A stretch of DNA of 64,000 bases from Mangifera indica (GCF_011075055.1 NC_058137.1:62001-126000), one strand, 5' to 3'. Positions 1 to 12,265 are shown, counted from the first letter of the stretch. Notes: generated by a model from the letters alone, not told the origin. A program made the numbers and translations.

Positions 1-471
1 ATCATAGTAGAAGCATTGCTTTATCTTCATCTTTGAAGGCTTCATCCAGGTTTAGTAAATCAGCTATCAACTGGTTAAAAGTATCAATATGATCACTTAT
101 ACTTGTACAAGTTTCAATTGAAGACGAAACAGTCTTTTCTTCGAATAAAGTCTATTCTCATTGCTCTTCTTCATATACTTGTTTTCTAATGTCTTCCACT
201 TCTTACTCGCAGATGTCTCTTTTATGAATGGATATTTCTGCTCTCTACAAAGACACATACGAATTGTACCACAAGCTTGGTGGTTGATCCTCACCTATTC
301 TTTGTCATCCATCTTCTTTGGTTTTTCCTCCTCTAGAGCTATATCAAGATTTTCTTGACATAGGGCGTCCATCACTTCACGTTGCCACAAGCCAAAATTG
401 TTTCGGCCATCAAATTTTTCCACATCAATTTTTGCGGTTGTCACAACTGTCTTTGTTGATGTTGATGTCAT
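1..471 (-). pseudogene. Copia retrotransposon gag remnant (5' part, runs off the window)
   Basis: Read on the minus strand from the ATG at 471, this encodes the N-terminus of a plant Copia gag: a Ser/Thr-rich start, then a KFDGRNNFGLWQREVMDAL segment. After the in-frame TAG at 295-297 it continues with a block containing INHQACGTIRMCL and ETSASKKWKTLENKYM, which is typical of Copia gag. A second break near 115-122 shifts the frame; the continuation DHIDTFNQLIADLLNLDEAF lies in another frame up to the window edge. With at least one stop and one frameshift this copy cannot make gag. The primer-binding site and LTR at 712-1088 have the matching orientation. Family assignment is by motif recognition; the pol region lies outside the window. 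Confidence 0.85.
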
Positions 472-711
472 TTTCTGTTGACTAATAGTTTTTCAAATAA
501 CCAAGTTTCACAAATTCATATTCAATAGCTAAAACAAAATTACTATAGCCTAGGATAGTAGTAAGTGCCAAAAAATGATAATATATGCACCAGAAAAATA
601 CCCAGAAATGATTGGTAGGGACAAAGCCTCATTAAAAACCAACCTCCTTAGACATCATTTTTCTAGACATGCACATAACCATATAAATAGCTACTTACTG
701 TCCTAAACCTA

Positions 712-724
712 GGCTCCGATACCA
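712..724 (-). other. Copia primer-binding site
   Basis: The minus-strand sequence is TGGTATCGGAGCC, one base from the usual plant Copia site TGGTATCAGAGCC that pairs with the 3' end of initiator tRNA-Met. It sits two bases inside the LTR edge, as expected, and fixes the direction of the element. Confidence 0.8.
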
Positions 725-726
725 CT

Positions 727-1088
727 TGTTATGCAATGGAAATATAAAACACAATTTCTATGCTATTGAATATAATAAATAATTAAGATAGAAAATAAAA
801 TTACAAAAAATAAAATAAAGAGAACACAAGAATTTACGAGGTTCAGTAAATGTATCTATGTCTTTGGCGCTGCTAACTACTTTTACTATCTTCAACGAAT
901 AGTTATAAAGAAAAAATAAATTATTAGAGATCTCTAATAATAGGATTCTCTTAATACAATTGTGTTTAACTACAATTGTTTTTAGGGATGATTTTGAATT
1001 AAAACCAAGGCCTCTATTTAGAGCATTTGATAAAATACAAAGAGAATAAATTAATAGATGTGGGACCTAAAGAGCCAATTTTCCAACA
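727..1088 (-). repeat. Copia 5' LTR (about 362 bp)
   Basis: On the minus strand the segment begins TGTTGGAAAATTGGC and ends GCATAACA, so it has TG...CA ends, and it directly precedes the primer-binding site. The outer edge at 1088 is inferred from the terminal TGTTGG; the partner LTR lies outside the window, so the length and the target duplication cannot be confirmed. Confidence 0.6.
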
Positions 1089-1434
1089 GATAATTCATTA
1101 TGCTTCAATATTCATCATGCCAACAAGGAGTGTAAAGATGGATACGAATATAGTTAATATCATCATTCAAGGCGGCTTGAGTATTGTCAATTTTAATTAT
1201 CTTGACGATGCAATGTCAGAATATCAAATAAATGTTTTTTCAATTGGTAGGTTGGCTTTGATTTAACCAGCAAATAGATAAGCCAATTTCATTTGGTTTT
1301 TTGAATTTCATTATACTACTTTTTTTTTTTTTTCTAATTCAAGGTTAGACCTAGGAATATCCTAAATAGGGCTAGTTTCACCCTTGTCTCCCCCTATTTC
1401 TTCTGATAGGGTAGGGCAAAGATAATAACGATTT

Positions 1435-2158
1435 GGCCAAAGAACTTATTCTCACATAAAATATGTTGTTTTCGTTCTTTCTCTTTAAAAATTTCAAACA
1501 CTCACATATATATGATAAAAGTTAACGAAACTTTAACCCTTTAAAATTTTATCTCTTTTTATCCCCTAAATCCTAAAAAATAATAATCTCCCCCATTAGG
1601 CCAAGTTTTGAAAAGTAGCAATTTTCTCTTAGGGATTTTTTCATTATCCAATGGCATCTCCTTTCTCTTCCTCCAACGGTCGCTCCTTCACCATCTCTTC
1701 CTTCGACCAACAATCCTAAATCTAATGGGGAGGCAATGTTTCATCAGGATTTGCCTTTTCGACAATGCTAGTAGTGTTTTTCAATATCAATCGACGTAGT
1801 TTAAGCTTCCAAATGAGATAAGTTTGGCCGCTACAGTGAGAGAAAGTATTGAAAGATATTTGTGGCCTACGATAGTGTCAGATTTGACGTCGAAGATCTG
1901 GAAACTAAACTCTAAAGGGAAAATGTCATTTTTTCAAACTTGACTTAAGGAAAAACTTTTAGTTTTTAAGGTTTGAGGGAGGAGGAAATGAGATTAAATT
2001 TTAGTTTATTTTTAATATTACAGATAAAATGACGATTTTACTTTTAAAACTGTTAACTTTAACCACCTAAAAGTGAGTGTTTGAGATTTTCAAAGATAAA
2101 GGGGGAGGAGGAAATTTAGGAAAATAACATATTTTATGTGAGAATAAATCCGTTGGCC
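1435..2158. mobile_element. Long-inverted-repeat non-autonomous DNA transposon, copy 1
   Basis: The two ends are inverted copies. The left end GGCCAAAGAACTTATTCTC pairs with the right end read in reverse, GGCCAACGGATTTATTCTC, and both continue through CACATAAAATATGTT. Similarity continues inward through CT-rich and A-rich stretches for roughly 150-200 bp per arm. I see no transposase frame. The end resembles those of the elements at about 14757-15536 and 31478-32231, so this is one family of about 0.75 kb. Long arms would fit Mutator-like non-autonomous elements, but I could not fix a target-site duplication. Confidence 0.7.
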
Positions 2159-3086
2159 TATCTCATTTCTCATTCATATTCTCAGTCAATAAAAACATTT
2201 TTTTTTCTGTCTTGCGGAGCAAAATTGGTCTCTTACCCTATTTCGTGCCATAAGTTGATGAAACTAATTGATATATCGAGATTGTAGAAAATGAGATGAT
2301 TAGCGTCTAACACAAAAATGAATTAAGGTTAAACCTTATACATGTATGATCTATTTATGATTATTAAAAAATAAAAAAATTAACACCATTTGGGAAATTC
2401 CTATCCCATCCAGTATGAAACAAGGCAAAGATTCGGATTGTAGGGAACAAAATTGTCATATCTAGTGGCCTCCACGACTCATGTATAGTCTTAAAACCTT
2501 TGTCCTGTTATTGTCACATGGTTCAAAAAAAGAGTAATATTATATGTATAATTTTTATATATTATTTTATATATAAATAATATATAAAAATTATTATATA
2601 ATTAGATAATTAAAAATAAAATAATATTTAATAATATATTATTATTTATATATAAAATTACACACACAATTATATAGGTAAGGGACAAACTAAGAAAGTG
2701 ACAAAATAAAATAAAACAAAAAAGGCAAAAAGTTAAAATAGCTTGTAGTGCAAAGTTAATAAGCCTGGTTGCATAGAATAAAGCCCTCACCACCTGTAGA
2801 CTTTCTCGTAAGCCTGACGACACGTAAACGCAATGAGAACAAATGGGGATACAATTAAATAATTGAAAAAATAAAAATAAAATAAAGAAAGAGAGAAAGG
2901 CAGAAAGAAATTGAGTTTCCGCGTAGACAGATGAGACTGAGGAGGTGACTATGTCGAAGAAGAAAAGAGAGAGAAGTTTTCGTTGTCAAAAATCTGAACA
3001 AAAAATAAAAGCGCTCGCTTTGGCCTTTGAGTTTGACACCTAAACCAAAGCAAACCATTTCACACCTGCTATTCACACCACCTTCG
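2159..3086. other. Intergenic: AT-rich sequence with a small inverted-repeat element, promoter of the trihelix gene
   Basis: No coding exon is visible. About 2533-2675 is an AT-rich imperfect palindrome whose left part (AGTAATATTATATGTATAA) is mirrored by a right part ending in TATATATAAAATTACACAC; it is probably a small MITE. Purine-rich sequence then leads into the promoter of the trihelix gene. Confidence 0.45.
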
Positions 3087-3093
3087 TATAAAT
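3087..3093 (+). promoter_or_regulatory. Candidate TATA box of the trihelix gene
   Basis: TATAAAT lies about 106 bases before the ATG at 3199 and is followed by a CT-rich leader (about 3096-3128), a common arrangement for plant core promoters. Placement is by motif only. Confidence 0.35.
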
Positions 3094-3198
3094 CTTTCTC
3101 CCTCTCTCTCTTTCTATCTTTTTCTGTCTTTTGATCGATCTTTTCTTGGTGCAAAAAATAAACTGGTTTCGGTTGCGTGTATTGGTGGCTTCTTAATT

Positions 3199-4141
3199 AT
3201 GGAGGGACACCATCATCCTCATCATCAACATCAACAACATCCTCATCCTCATCCTCATATCAGTGTTAACGTGGATACCAGTGATAGGTTTCCTCAATGG
3301 AGTGTTCAAGAAACGAAGGAGTTCTTGATGATCAGAGCAGAGTTAGATCAAACGTTTATGGAGACAAAGAGAAACAAGCTTTTATGGGAAGTTATCGCCA
3401 CAAAGATGAAAGAAAAGGGTTATAACAGGAGTGCTGAACAGTGCAAGTGCAAGTGGAAAAACCTCTATACTCGATACAAGGTAGGTAATAACAACATTAA
3501 TATGAGCTTACTGTTTGATTAATATTTTAGTTTCTAATAATATTTTTTATTTAAATGAGTTTGTTTATTGAAAACCCTATTTTTTATCCGTTTATGTGTA
3601 GGGATGTGAAACGGCGGAACCTGAATCTTTGAGGCAGCAATTCCCATTTTACAATGAGCTGCAGGCGATTTTATCAGCTAGAATGCAAAGAATGTTATGG
3701 GCTGAAGCCGAAGGCGCAGCCAGCGGGGCGAAAAAGAAAGGGGCACAGCTATCTTCAGATGATGCTGAAGATAATGAAGATAGTGAAGGAGAGAAAGGTA
3801 ACCCTAAGAAGAAACTAAAAAAGACAAGCAAAGGCACTGGAAATACCAGTGGTAGTGGAAACAACACTAATTTGAAAGAGATATTGGAGGATTTCATGAA
3901 GCAACAGATGCAAATGGAAATGCGATGGCGAGAAGCATTCGAAGCAAGAGAGAATGAGAGGAGGTTAAGGGAGATGGAGTGGCGACAAACAATGGAAGCA
4001 TTGGAAAACGAGAGGATAATGATGGATCAGAGGTGGAGAGAAAGAGAAGAACAAAGAAGGTTGAGAGAAGAGGCTAGGGCTGAGAAGAGAGATGCTCTTA
4101 TCACAGCACTTCTAAACAAGCTTAGAAGAGAAGACATGTAG
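3199..4141 (+). CDS. GT3: Trihelix transcription factor, GT-3a/GT-3b type
   Basis: Two exons, 3199-3480 and 3602-4141, joined by a 121-base GT...AG intron, give 273 aa. A His-rich N-terminus (about residues 4-20) precedes the single trihelix (Myb/SANT-like) DNA-binding domain at about residues 32-95, with RFPQWSVQETKEFLMIRAEL, conserved Trp residues and WKNLYTRYK. The intron falls at the end of the third helix. Exon 2 carries an acidic/lysine-rich linker (KKKLKK, possible nuclear signal) and a long charged coiled coil rich in MEMRWRE, ENERR and EEQRR repeats, as in GT-3 dimerisation tails. Family knowledge: nuclear activators binding GT elements; GT-3b responds to salt and pathogen through a calmodulin-responsive promoter element. 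No breaks are seen. GT-3a versus GT-3b cannot be decided here. Confidence 0.93.
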
Positions 4142-7100
4142 CCTTTTACTTGTTTTGAGAGGTTTGTCCTGGAACTCTCATTCATAACATTTGTTTTTGT
4201 TCCGTGGATTCTCTTCAATATCAACTCGCTATCCCCTTTTCGGTTTCCTTTAGCTAGTGAAAAAAGCTTTAATCTGTTCATTTTATATACCTTGTGATTT
4301 TATTATTCATGTTATCATTGGAAGAGTAGCAAAAAGCAACCTTGTTAAAAAGGTTTAAGATTTACATATCATAGTGGGAATAAAGAAGGCAATCTGCATA
4401 TACAACTATAGAGAATCAACAAACTTTAGTGTTTTAGATAATGCTCATAAAAGTAGGTCATATATATATATTCGAAGAATCCAGGGGTGAAAGCACAGTT
4501 GCCAAGTTAATGCTCCATTCTTGCAAGCTTGTTGCTAATAATTGTCAACCTCTTCAACTTGTTTTCACTTTCACTTACACCGGCACAATCATTTTCTCAC
4601 AAATGTACGTCTCAGCTATATATTATATGTGTGTCCATTATTTATGACGCTAGCTAGTTGTCACAAGGCTAGTCAAGATTGAAGAGGCCTCGTATAAGTC
4701 TATAAAAGATGCTGAAAATCCATTTAATTAGGTCATCAAAATGCATAACTTACTAGTAGCTGTCAAGTTTTATCAGCCGATAGGTGGTGGGCATAGGCAT
4801 GGGCATGTATATTACCTCAGGGGAAATACAATACAGTCAGTTTAGCACATATAAGGTATTGTTATGAGCTCCAAATTTTAATGGAGGTAGTTTATACTAA
4901 CATTAGCAGCCTTTTCATTCTAATAATACTAGTCCGTGTCTTGTGTTCTATCTATCTTGTCAAAGTCGGTCGATTATTTAAAAATGCTATTACAATAGAT
5001 AAGGTATATCTTTGACCTCAGATATTCTAATCTTTTAAGCTCTTCAAACCCCTCCTATATATAAGGTATAATAACCTTGCCCCACAAGTTTATACTAAAA
5101 TTTAATGATATTTTTCACTAAATAATTTAATTATTTAAAAATAATTAAATTTTACAAATTCTTATCAGTATATATATACATGAAGCTGAGAGTTTACTTG
5201 AGTAAGAGGTGAGATTTAAAAAAACACAAGCCCTTTTTTGTCCTTTTAAATTCATAATCAACTCTCTGGAAGACAATGGTTGATTATTATGCATCTCTAG
5301 TTACCTTTTTAAATGTGTTAATACGCAAAAATAAATAAATTCCATGAACTTGCTATCAACTCCTATCAAAAGACTTAGGAGTAAACTACATGAAAACATC
5401 TACTGTTTGATAAGAGAGGATCTTATTCTATAAGATGATCATGAGGTATGTTCATTAAAATCTGAACTTAAAATGCAGTTTGTTATGCCAAGTGAATCAG
5501 CCATTATTAATTAGCTCACTTTGTAAAGATGTCAATATTTGTTTTTATGAGCCAACCACACTTGAGAAAGATTATATATATAAATGCAAGTGAACTAGGT
5601 AAAATATTTATAACCACAGAAGATAAAGGAGAAACCGTAAAAGTGTCCAAATCACAGGCGGAATCTTTGCCAAGAATTTAACTGAGAAGTTGATTCTCAT
5701 GCATGGTTGCATCTTTGTAAAGTCTTTCTACTTCTTTAACTTATCTTCTTTCGATTGATCAAAGCTGAATTTTGTTTTTTTATGTTGTTCATTATTGGTT
5801 CTATAATAATTTTAAGATCTCCTTGACTTCATATCCTTAATTTGAAGATTTTACAGTGGCTATATATAATTATATATGCTGTTAGATTATAATTTAACTT
5901 AAGTATATAGTTTTTCACTGATCTCCATGTTTGGACGAGCTATTTTCTTTAAGGGGTTTCGTAAAAATTTTGGAGAAATGTCAAGTGATAAATGTTCGAT
6001 AAATTAAATTTCTCAATCTAGCTAGTCACATATGGTATTCAATATTGTAGGTAAATTAATATATAGTATTGGTATCACATATATTTTTGTTCATTTTTTA
6101 TTTTGGTTGTATTATTTATAAGTTGTGCTTTTGGCATCCCAACAGGTGAACAATAACCCTTTTGTGTTTGTTTAGTCTTTGCCTTTGGCACAGGTAAGTA
6201 ACCTTTCATTAGATTTCATGTAAAGTAAGTTATACAACTTTTGGTCTTTGCTTTTCCTCGAGTCCAATTTCTTTAACAATATCATGACTTGTCCTTGGGA
6301 AAAAGCTTATGTCTCCCAATGTAAAGGAAAGATCCGACCCATTATTCCATTTTCAGTATGATAATAATAATAATAATCTGTTTTCTATTAAACACTTGCT
6401 TGATATTGGGTTCCAATAATTCCTGCAGCTCACTTTTTTTGACAATCTGTTGTGTTTCAAGCTTAAATAGATATGAATCTGTGGTAGTTTTGCACCGGAG
6501 GCAACCGTGCTCACATGCAAACGCGTAACGTGCACAAATTATAATCTTTTGTCAGTCTGAAAGGAAATTTCAGTCTACGAGACAGCTGTGTTTTTGGCTG
6601 AGTTACACCGACCGAGATTTTCTTTTGTGCTGGAGATCATTATTTTGTTACATAACTTGCCAATTTTATATCATTTTGCCTGAAGCAAACCCAGGGGAAT
6701 TGTTTATTGTTTGATGATGGACTTTCAATCTCTCTCAATGGTGCCATCATCCGAAATTAATTGATTTCTGGACAAGATAAGATATCATCATTTAATAGCT
6801 GAATAATCTCACATAACCTTTTTTAAAGAATTGAGATTTCAAATATAGAATGATTTATTTGAGGTTGTGGAACAGCCGAATTTTTTATGTCATATATTAT
6901 TATAATAAAGCCAGTTTGAAGATAATATTATCAAGATGTTTTTTATTCGAATGACAAAATCCTAATTTTCTGCCCATGGTATGGAAGGGCTCAATAATGA
7001 TTGATGACTGAATGCCCTTGATCTTGAGAATAACTAAGCAAGGGGTAATTTTAGCCAAAAATAAATTCAATCTGAATTTGTTTAAATTAGATCTAACACT

Positions 7101-7998
7101 TTGACTCAATCAAATCAATTATGTGCTAGAATTCCAAAATTTTTGCCTTTGGAAAGGCTCAATAATGATAATTAATGCCTTTATTCTATAGGATAACTAA
7201 ACAAAAAGTAATTTTAGTCTTAAGTAAATTCAATCTGAATTAGCTTAAATCAAATCTATAATTTGATTCAAACAAATCGATTATAAATTACAATTTTAAT
7301 TTAATAATTTAATTTGATATTAATTTATTTGTCTTTCTCATAACATTATTTATCTCATTAATAGTACTATTTATTTTTTCAACAAAACTATTCATCGCTT
7401 TGGTTTAAATCAAATCCAACCCACCAAAGTTTTAGTTTAAACTGTTGGGGGCAAGGTTATTTACCTAATATAGTAGTGTTTAGTTTACATAAGCATATGT
7501 GATTGGAATATTTGAGGTCAAAGATACAACAAGTATATCAATAGGAGAAAATATACATGTATTGTATGTGATAGCTTCATTAAATATTCAAACGACTTGG
7601 ACAAGATAGAATACAATACACGGACTCGTATTATTAAAATAAAAAAGCTGCGATTGTTAAACATACAAGTGAAAAACTAAAAGCCTGATGTTGAATTCCC
7701 GGCCCTTCCCCTCTGCTGCTCTGGCCAAAGTCTTTCTGCGGGAAGTACTTATTCTATGACGATCATAAGCTTCTCTTTTTTTAATAAATTCAGCTTTTTG
7801 TAGAAAGAGCGGATCTGTTACCATAAGTCATCCGAGAGAACACGTGACACTGATCATTTTTCAGATTCCATTTGCACAAATACAGCTACTTAGCTGAGCA
7901 AAGCCCGCAAAACTCCTTCACAGTTCACACCAGATCTTGACATCAGGATCAGAGTATGTACATTGCTTTATGGACAATTTTGCAGAGTTTTTGGAGCA
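4142..7998. other. Intergenic region with no recognised gene
   Basis: 3.9 kb of AT-rich DNA between the trihelix gene and the 3' end of the lysine-rich protein gene. Short frames are present but none shows conserved motifs. It holds an (ATA/TAA) microsatellite at about 6358-6377, a diverged tandem duplication at 6957-7289 and a CACGTG hexamer at 7841-7846. I found no tRNA and no convincing microRNA hairpin. Confidence 0.6.
6957..7289. repeat. Diverged direct tandem duplication (about 170-bp unit, two copies)
   Basis: Unit 1 (about 6957-7128) and unit 2 (about 7130-7289) share the same order of words: GGCTCAATAATGAT, GATAACTAA.CAA, GTAATTTTAG, TAAATTCAATCTGAATT and a closing AAATC.ATTAT. The copies have drifted by many substitutions and small indels. 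They have no coding potential. Confidence 0.75.
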
Positions 7999-9281
7999 TT
8001 ACAGAGCAAAAATTGCTGTATTAAATCCCACAAGTTCATCTACAACTTGTTGTAATAGAGAATCAAGGATGTGCTGCCCAATTTGCATGCAAATTTCTTC
8101 AAATTCTTCAGATTTGAGCATCCAATTCGACTGCATTATAGATTCTTCTGTAATATGGCAAAGCCCGGCCACCATTTCCTTGTAATATTCGGTGATCTGA
8201 TAATTTATCGACTCATAGTCCTTTTTCTTGACAACTCTTAGCTTGAGATCATCAATTAGCTTGGAATTTGCAGAGAGGCAGTCAGAGTACATGGTCTTTG
8301 ATGAAGATCTCCTCTTAAAATTCAAATCCACACACCTAGGATCTTCTAATTCACACATTTTAAGCAACATTTTAGTATTGGTATTGATCTATATTAAAGA
8401 CAGAAAACAATCAGCTAATGGTAATATTATCTAATAAACAACTAACCTGATAATGAATAGTCATCATAGATTGCAAATTCATTGACATCAAGAACAGAGA
8501 TAGGACTTGAATTTTCTGAACTACATTCAGCTGCCTCAACTGACTGCCGATTTTTACTCTTACTGACTTTTGATTTAGCCAATACTTCACTTTGATTCAT
8601 CCGCTTCACTGAGTTTTTCTTCTTTACAGATGCACCGGATTCTCCATATGTCTTACTGTTGCAATTACGTTTGACAGAAACTCTCCTGGGTTCATCTATG
8701 AACTTGGAAATTTTCTTGCTGTTGCTTTGTTTCTCCTTCTTCTTCATAGCCATTCTCTCTTTTTTGTTCTCACATGTCTCTTCTTTCTTCTGTTTCAGCT
8801 CTCCAAAATCTTCATCAGTTTTTCTCACTTTTGACTCCCTCTTCTTCTTTTCATGTACTTCATCCAAGTAAAGAGCATGTAACTCAGGATTTTGTTTATG
8901 CAACAATGTTGGTACTTCACGAAAGGACACAGATGTTCTCACTCTGCGATGCTGATGAGCTTGAGCTAAATCCAACTGCAACAAATAATCCATAAAATTG
9001 ACTGACTTACTTCGAGTAACTGAATCCAGGGCATTTTCTTTCCGATCCCAGCTAGCTTCTGGCAAGGAGTCTAGACCCATTAGTCTTGCCACTATTCCTG
9101 GAGCCCCTTGAGTTAGAATTTGGGCCTCAGGTTTTGACGCTTTCTTTGGCTGCTTATTGAACTCAGCTTCCTCTGGCTCCGCAACCTGATCAGATGGGTA
9201 TGTCTGTTGACTACCCTGGCAAAAAAGGCGGCGTAAAATGCAAGAGAAACACCCAGAATCATTTTTTGTTGTGGTAGACAT
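7999..9281 (-). CDS. DUF3741-type lysine-rich protein, possibly ACI1-like
   Basis: Two exons on the minus strand, 9281-8447 and 8345-7999, with a 101-base GTTAGT...TTAG intron, give 393 aa. The joint restores one frame reading YSLS-EDPRC. Near residue 60 is APGIVARLMGLDSLP, the hallmark of the DUF3741/TRM-like motif. The middle (about 140-220) is strongly lysine/glutamate-rich, followed by a Ser-rich stretch (SSENSSPISVLD) and a C-terminal helical region with paired Cys/His (EFEEICMQIGQHILDSLL). Arabidopsis ACI1, an ALCATRAZ-interacting nuclear protein, is described as having a Lys-rich region and a Ser-rich C-terminus; I recall it between a TBL gene and GT-3a near At5g01370. The position beside a GT-3 gene here supports that guess. 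Function otherwise unknown. Confidence 0.8.
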
Positions 9282-10059
9282 TGTTCACTCGCAGTGGATG
9301 GACAAATGAAAACTATAGTAAACTTATATGCTAGAAAAGGCTTCACAATTTAAGCAAGTAACAGAGAAGGAAAGAATAGGCGGGCTTTGGATTTGAAGTG
9401 TAGTATGAGTATGGTGAGCAAGGAGTGAGTCGGTGGATAAGTGAGCTTGGTCTTAGAGTTCACATTTAGTAAATGAGAAAGGGTGGGTACATAGGACAAG
9501 CTAGGCTGTCAGTTGTACATCTTTTCTTTGAAAATTCTTCTGACAAATAGTTGATAAATTTCCCCCTTGAAACTGACGATTTTTTTGTTTATAGTCAAAA
9601 GAAAAAAAAGAGTTGTACCGTAGCCTGATATTGCGGACTTTTTTGACAATTCCGAAAGCTGGGACCGTTGTCGTCTTACATCCACCGACGCTATCGACTC
9701 CGACTCCTAATCTCAGCACGTGGATAGTTCTTGCGGGCAAAAGATTTGGGGTGAGTCTGGCCGGAGTTCAAATCCAATTTTATAATATTCTAAGCTTAAC
9801 TTGGTTTAAAGTGGTGTAAACTATCATTGAAGATTATTGATAGGTAAATAATATTATAAAAAAATAATATTATTGAATAAATAATTAAGCTGAATTATTG
9901 AGCTTGAGATCTGATTTATTTCTAACAAAAATGTTTTGGGTTATATTGGGCCAAGATTTGGGCTCTAGGTTGGACTGAATTCAAACAGCGATAAAGCAAT
10001 TATTATTGCCCATGCTCACTCAAAAGAAACAGGAATTTATATCATATTAGCAAATTTAA

Positions 10060-10200
10060 AATCTCTTTCTATAATAACCCACCATGCAAATTATGTTATA
10101 TTAAGAATCTCTTTCTATAATAACCCACCATGCAAATTATGTTATATTACCAAATTTATAAGTCTCTTTCTATAATAACCCACCATGCAACTCCCACCAT
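10060..10200. repeat. Short tandem repeat, three copies of TCTCTTTCTATAATAACCCA
   Basis: The unit TCTCTTTCTATAATAACCCA followed by CCATGCAA occurs at about 10060, 10106 and 10161. Copies 1 and 2 are spaced 46 bp and nearly identical; copy 3 follows after 55 bp and ends differently. It is a local replication-type repeat and has no coding potential. Confidence 0.85.
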
Positions 10201-10725
10201 GATAATAATATATTACTTTAAAAAATACTTCATATTCAGAAAATTTTTCACCAATTCTAGTGGTTTTTTAATTATGGATTAATCAACTAATAATTAGTCC
10301 CGGATTGAGCCAAGCCGGCTCGAATCCATGTTTAAACTGCTCACCAATTGGTTGAACCTAACCTACTGACCCTTTATGGATTTTAACCAAATTGAAATTG
10401 ATCCTTGTTCAAATCAATTCAATTTTAAGAGATAATAATCCATAGTTAAAATTATAAATGACTCTTTCTTTACCCAAAAAAAAAAAAAAACGATTGGGTT
10501 AATCTGAATCTATGTCCTATTAAACAGTTTTTTATTTGTTATAAATTGAACCTACTAAAAATAATTAACTCAATGGATAGTGTTGTCTATTCACCTTAAT
10601 AAATTTGATATCCAATTCGTATTTTTAGACCATTTTGTTGAATAACACATAATTGACATATGAGCCAATCTAAGATTTTTACAATAGATATATGAGGGGT
10701 CATGATATGTTCATGAATCATTTAT

Positions 10726-11197
10726 GGGCCGTTTGGTTCCAATTTTTGAAGATTTTTTTAATAATTTATTTTTTATTTTCTTGTTTGATTTGTCAGTAAT
10801 AAAATATTACAGTAATAGAATAATCTTCTATTACCTATACTGACGTGACTGATAATATAGATGATAATCTAATTATCACCTTTACCTTAAGTATTTAAAG
10901 ATTACCAAGATAATTTTGATTTTATTATAATTATATTATTATTTATTAATTTTTTGAGACAAAAATAAATTTATTTTTAATTAATATGACAAATAATATA
11001 AAAAAATATTTAAAAATAATTATATTCAAGAGCATTTAAGTAAAATAATTTATTAGTAATCTTTTATTACCTTTAATTAAACATATAAATTATTTATACA
11101 TATCAAATTTTATCAAATATAATAATCATTATCTTTTAAATAATTTATCCTCAAAGTAATTTTTGATAATAAAATATTACTCAAACCAAACAAACCC
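10726..11197. mobile_element. hAT-like MITE, copy 1 (about 470 bp)
   Basis: It starts GGGCCGTTTGGTTC and ends, in reverse, AGGGTTTGTTTGGTTTGAG, the GTTTGGTT-type ends common in plant hAT-like MITEs. The interior is very AT-rich and non-coding. It corresponds in reverse orientation to the element at 15848-16349. Target duplication is not resolved. Confidence 0.6.
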
Positions 11198-12265
11198 TTA
11201 AAGCTTTGACATTTAACTTTCATCATATTGACGTTTTAAATGCCAAAGGATTTAGAGGGCCTCATTGATCGTCACTTAAAAAACAAGGAGGACACCGTGA
11301 GAAGCCATGGCGCAGAAAAATGACATCATCAGCCTGTAATGGTTGTGTTTATTGATGGTGATAGATCATTAGGGAACCATCTAGCTCAATTATTTTGGCT
11401 ATTTTTCTGCGCCGGTTGGCCCTACTTCCTCAGGTAATGCGACGAGGAAACAGGGTGACTTAGATACATCAGCTTCCAAAATACTAGAATGTGTGAAGTA
11501 TATCTTTCAATTGCAACTGCAGGCAGCCTATGGGTGGAAAAGGCTCTCAATCCTGTTTCTATCCGCGTTCCCATAGAGAATATCAACATCCGTCCTCAAC
11601 TTATTCCCGTTTCAGAAATAAAAATAATTTTTCATTTCTCTCCACAAAGAAAAATTCCTTTTTCATTCACTCCCTATTTTCACAAAGTAAAATTTTCTTT
11701 TTACACCTATAAAAAAAAAAAAAAATTCTTATACCCTCTAAATATAATATAAATATATTAAATAACAAAATTAAGTAAAATAAAAACCGACCCACTATTT
11801 CTAATATCACAAATATAATATATTAACTATTTTAATATATATAATAAAAACTTAAATAAATTTAAAAAACATAAATAATCTAAAACTATAAAAATATGTT
11901 AATATTTTAAGTAAACAAATTAATATAATGGGATGAGAATTGAGCCGAAGAGGGGAAGGGGTGGAGCTGAGAGGGAACATATATATCCCCGTCTCCAACT
12001 CGTTAGGGATTGTAAGGATTTTTTTCATTCTTGTCTCCCTCCCCTTTTTTCTTTCTATTGAAAAATCTTCTTCTCGTTAAAATCGAAAAAGATTGAGACC
12101 TCTAAAATCGGATCAAAATTACCACCTTTAGGGCAGCCCAATAGAAGGGGGAAAATTGTCACCTTTTCATAATATGCACTCTCACTTCAAAATCCCAAAA
12201 GAAAAAAACCCTTCACATATATGATATTTCTTCTGCCTTAACGAGGAAGGCCGTAGATGAAAGCT

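Larger units (their letters stand above)
9282..12265. other. Intergenic: promoter of the lysine-rich gene, tandem repeat and a MITE
   Basis: No exon recognised. It holds the promoter side of the 9281 gene, a three-copy tandem repeat (10060-10200), GAGC-type repeat debris near 10300-10380 (GGATTGAGCCAAGCCGGCTC), a hAT-like MITE (10726-11197) and AT-rich sequence up to the desaturase relic. Confidence 0.6.

Noticed and set aside
3649..3897. Antisense open frame opposite trihelix exon 2
   Set aside because: It mirrors the biased, repetitive codons of the charged linker; it is low-complexity (Phe/Ser/Leu-rich) with no motif.
5560..6260. Possible non-coding RNA or microRNA gene (splice-like GGTAAG sites, word TTTGCC near 5667 and TTTGCCTTTGGCACAGG near 6178)
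   Set aside because: I could not form a convincing hairpin and no known microRNA sequence matches.
10060..10200. CRISPR-like spaced repeat
   Set aside because: The spacers are part of a simple tandem duplication and the context is a plant nuclear genome.
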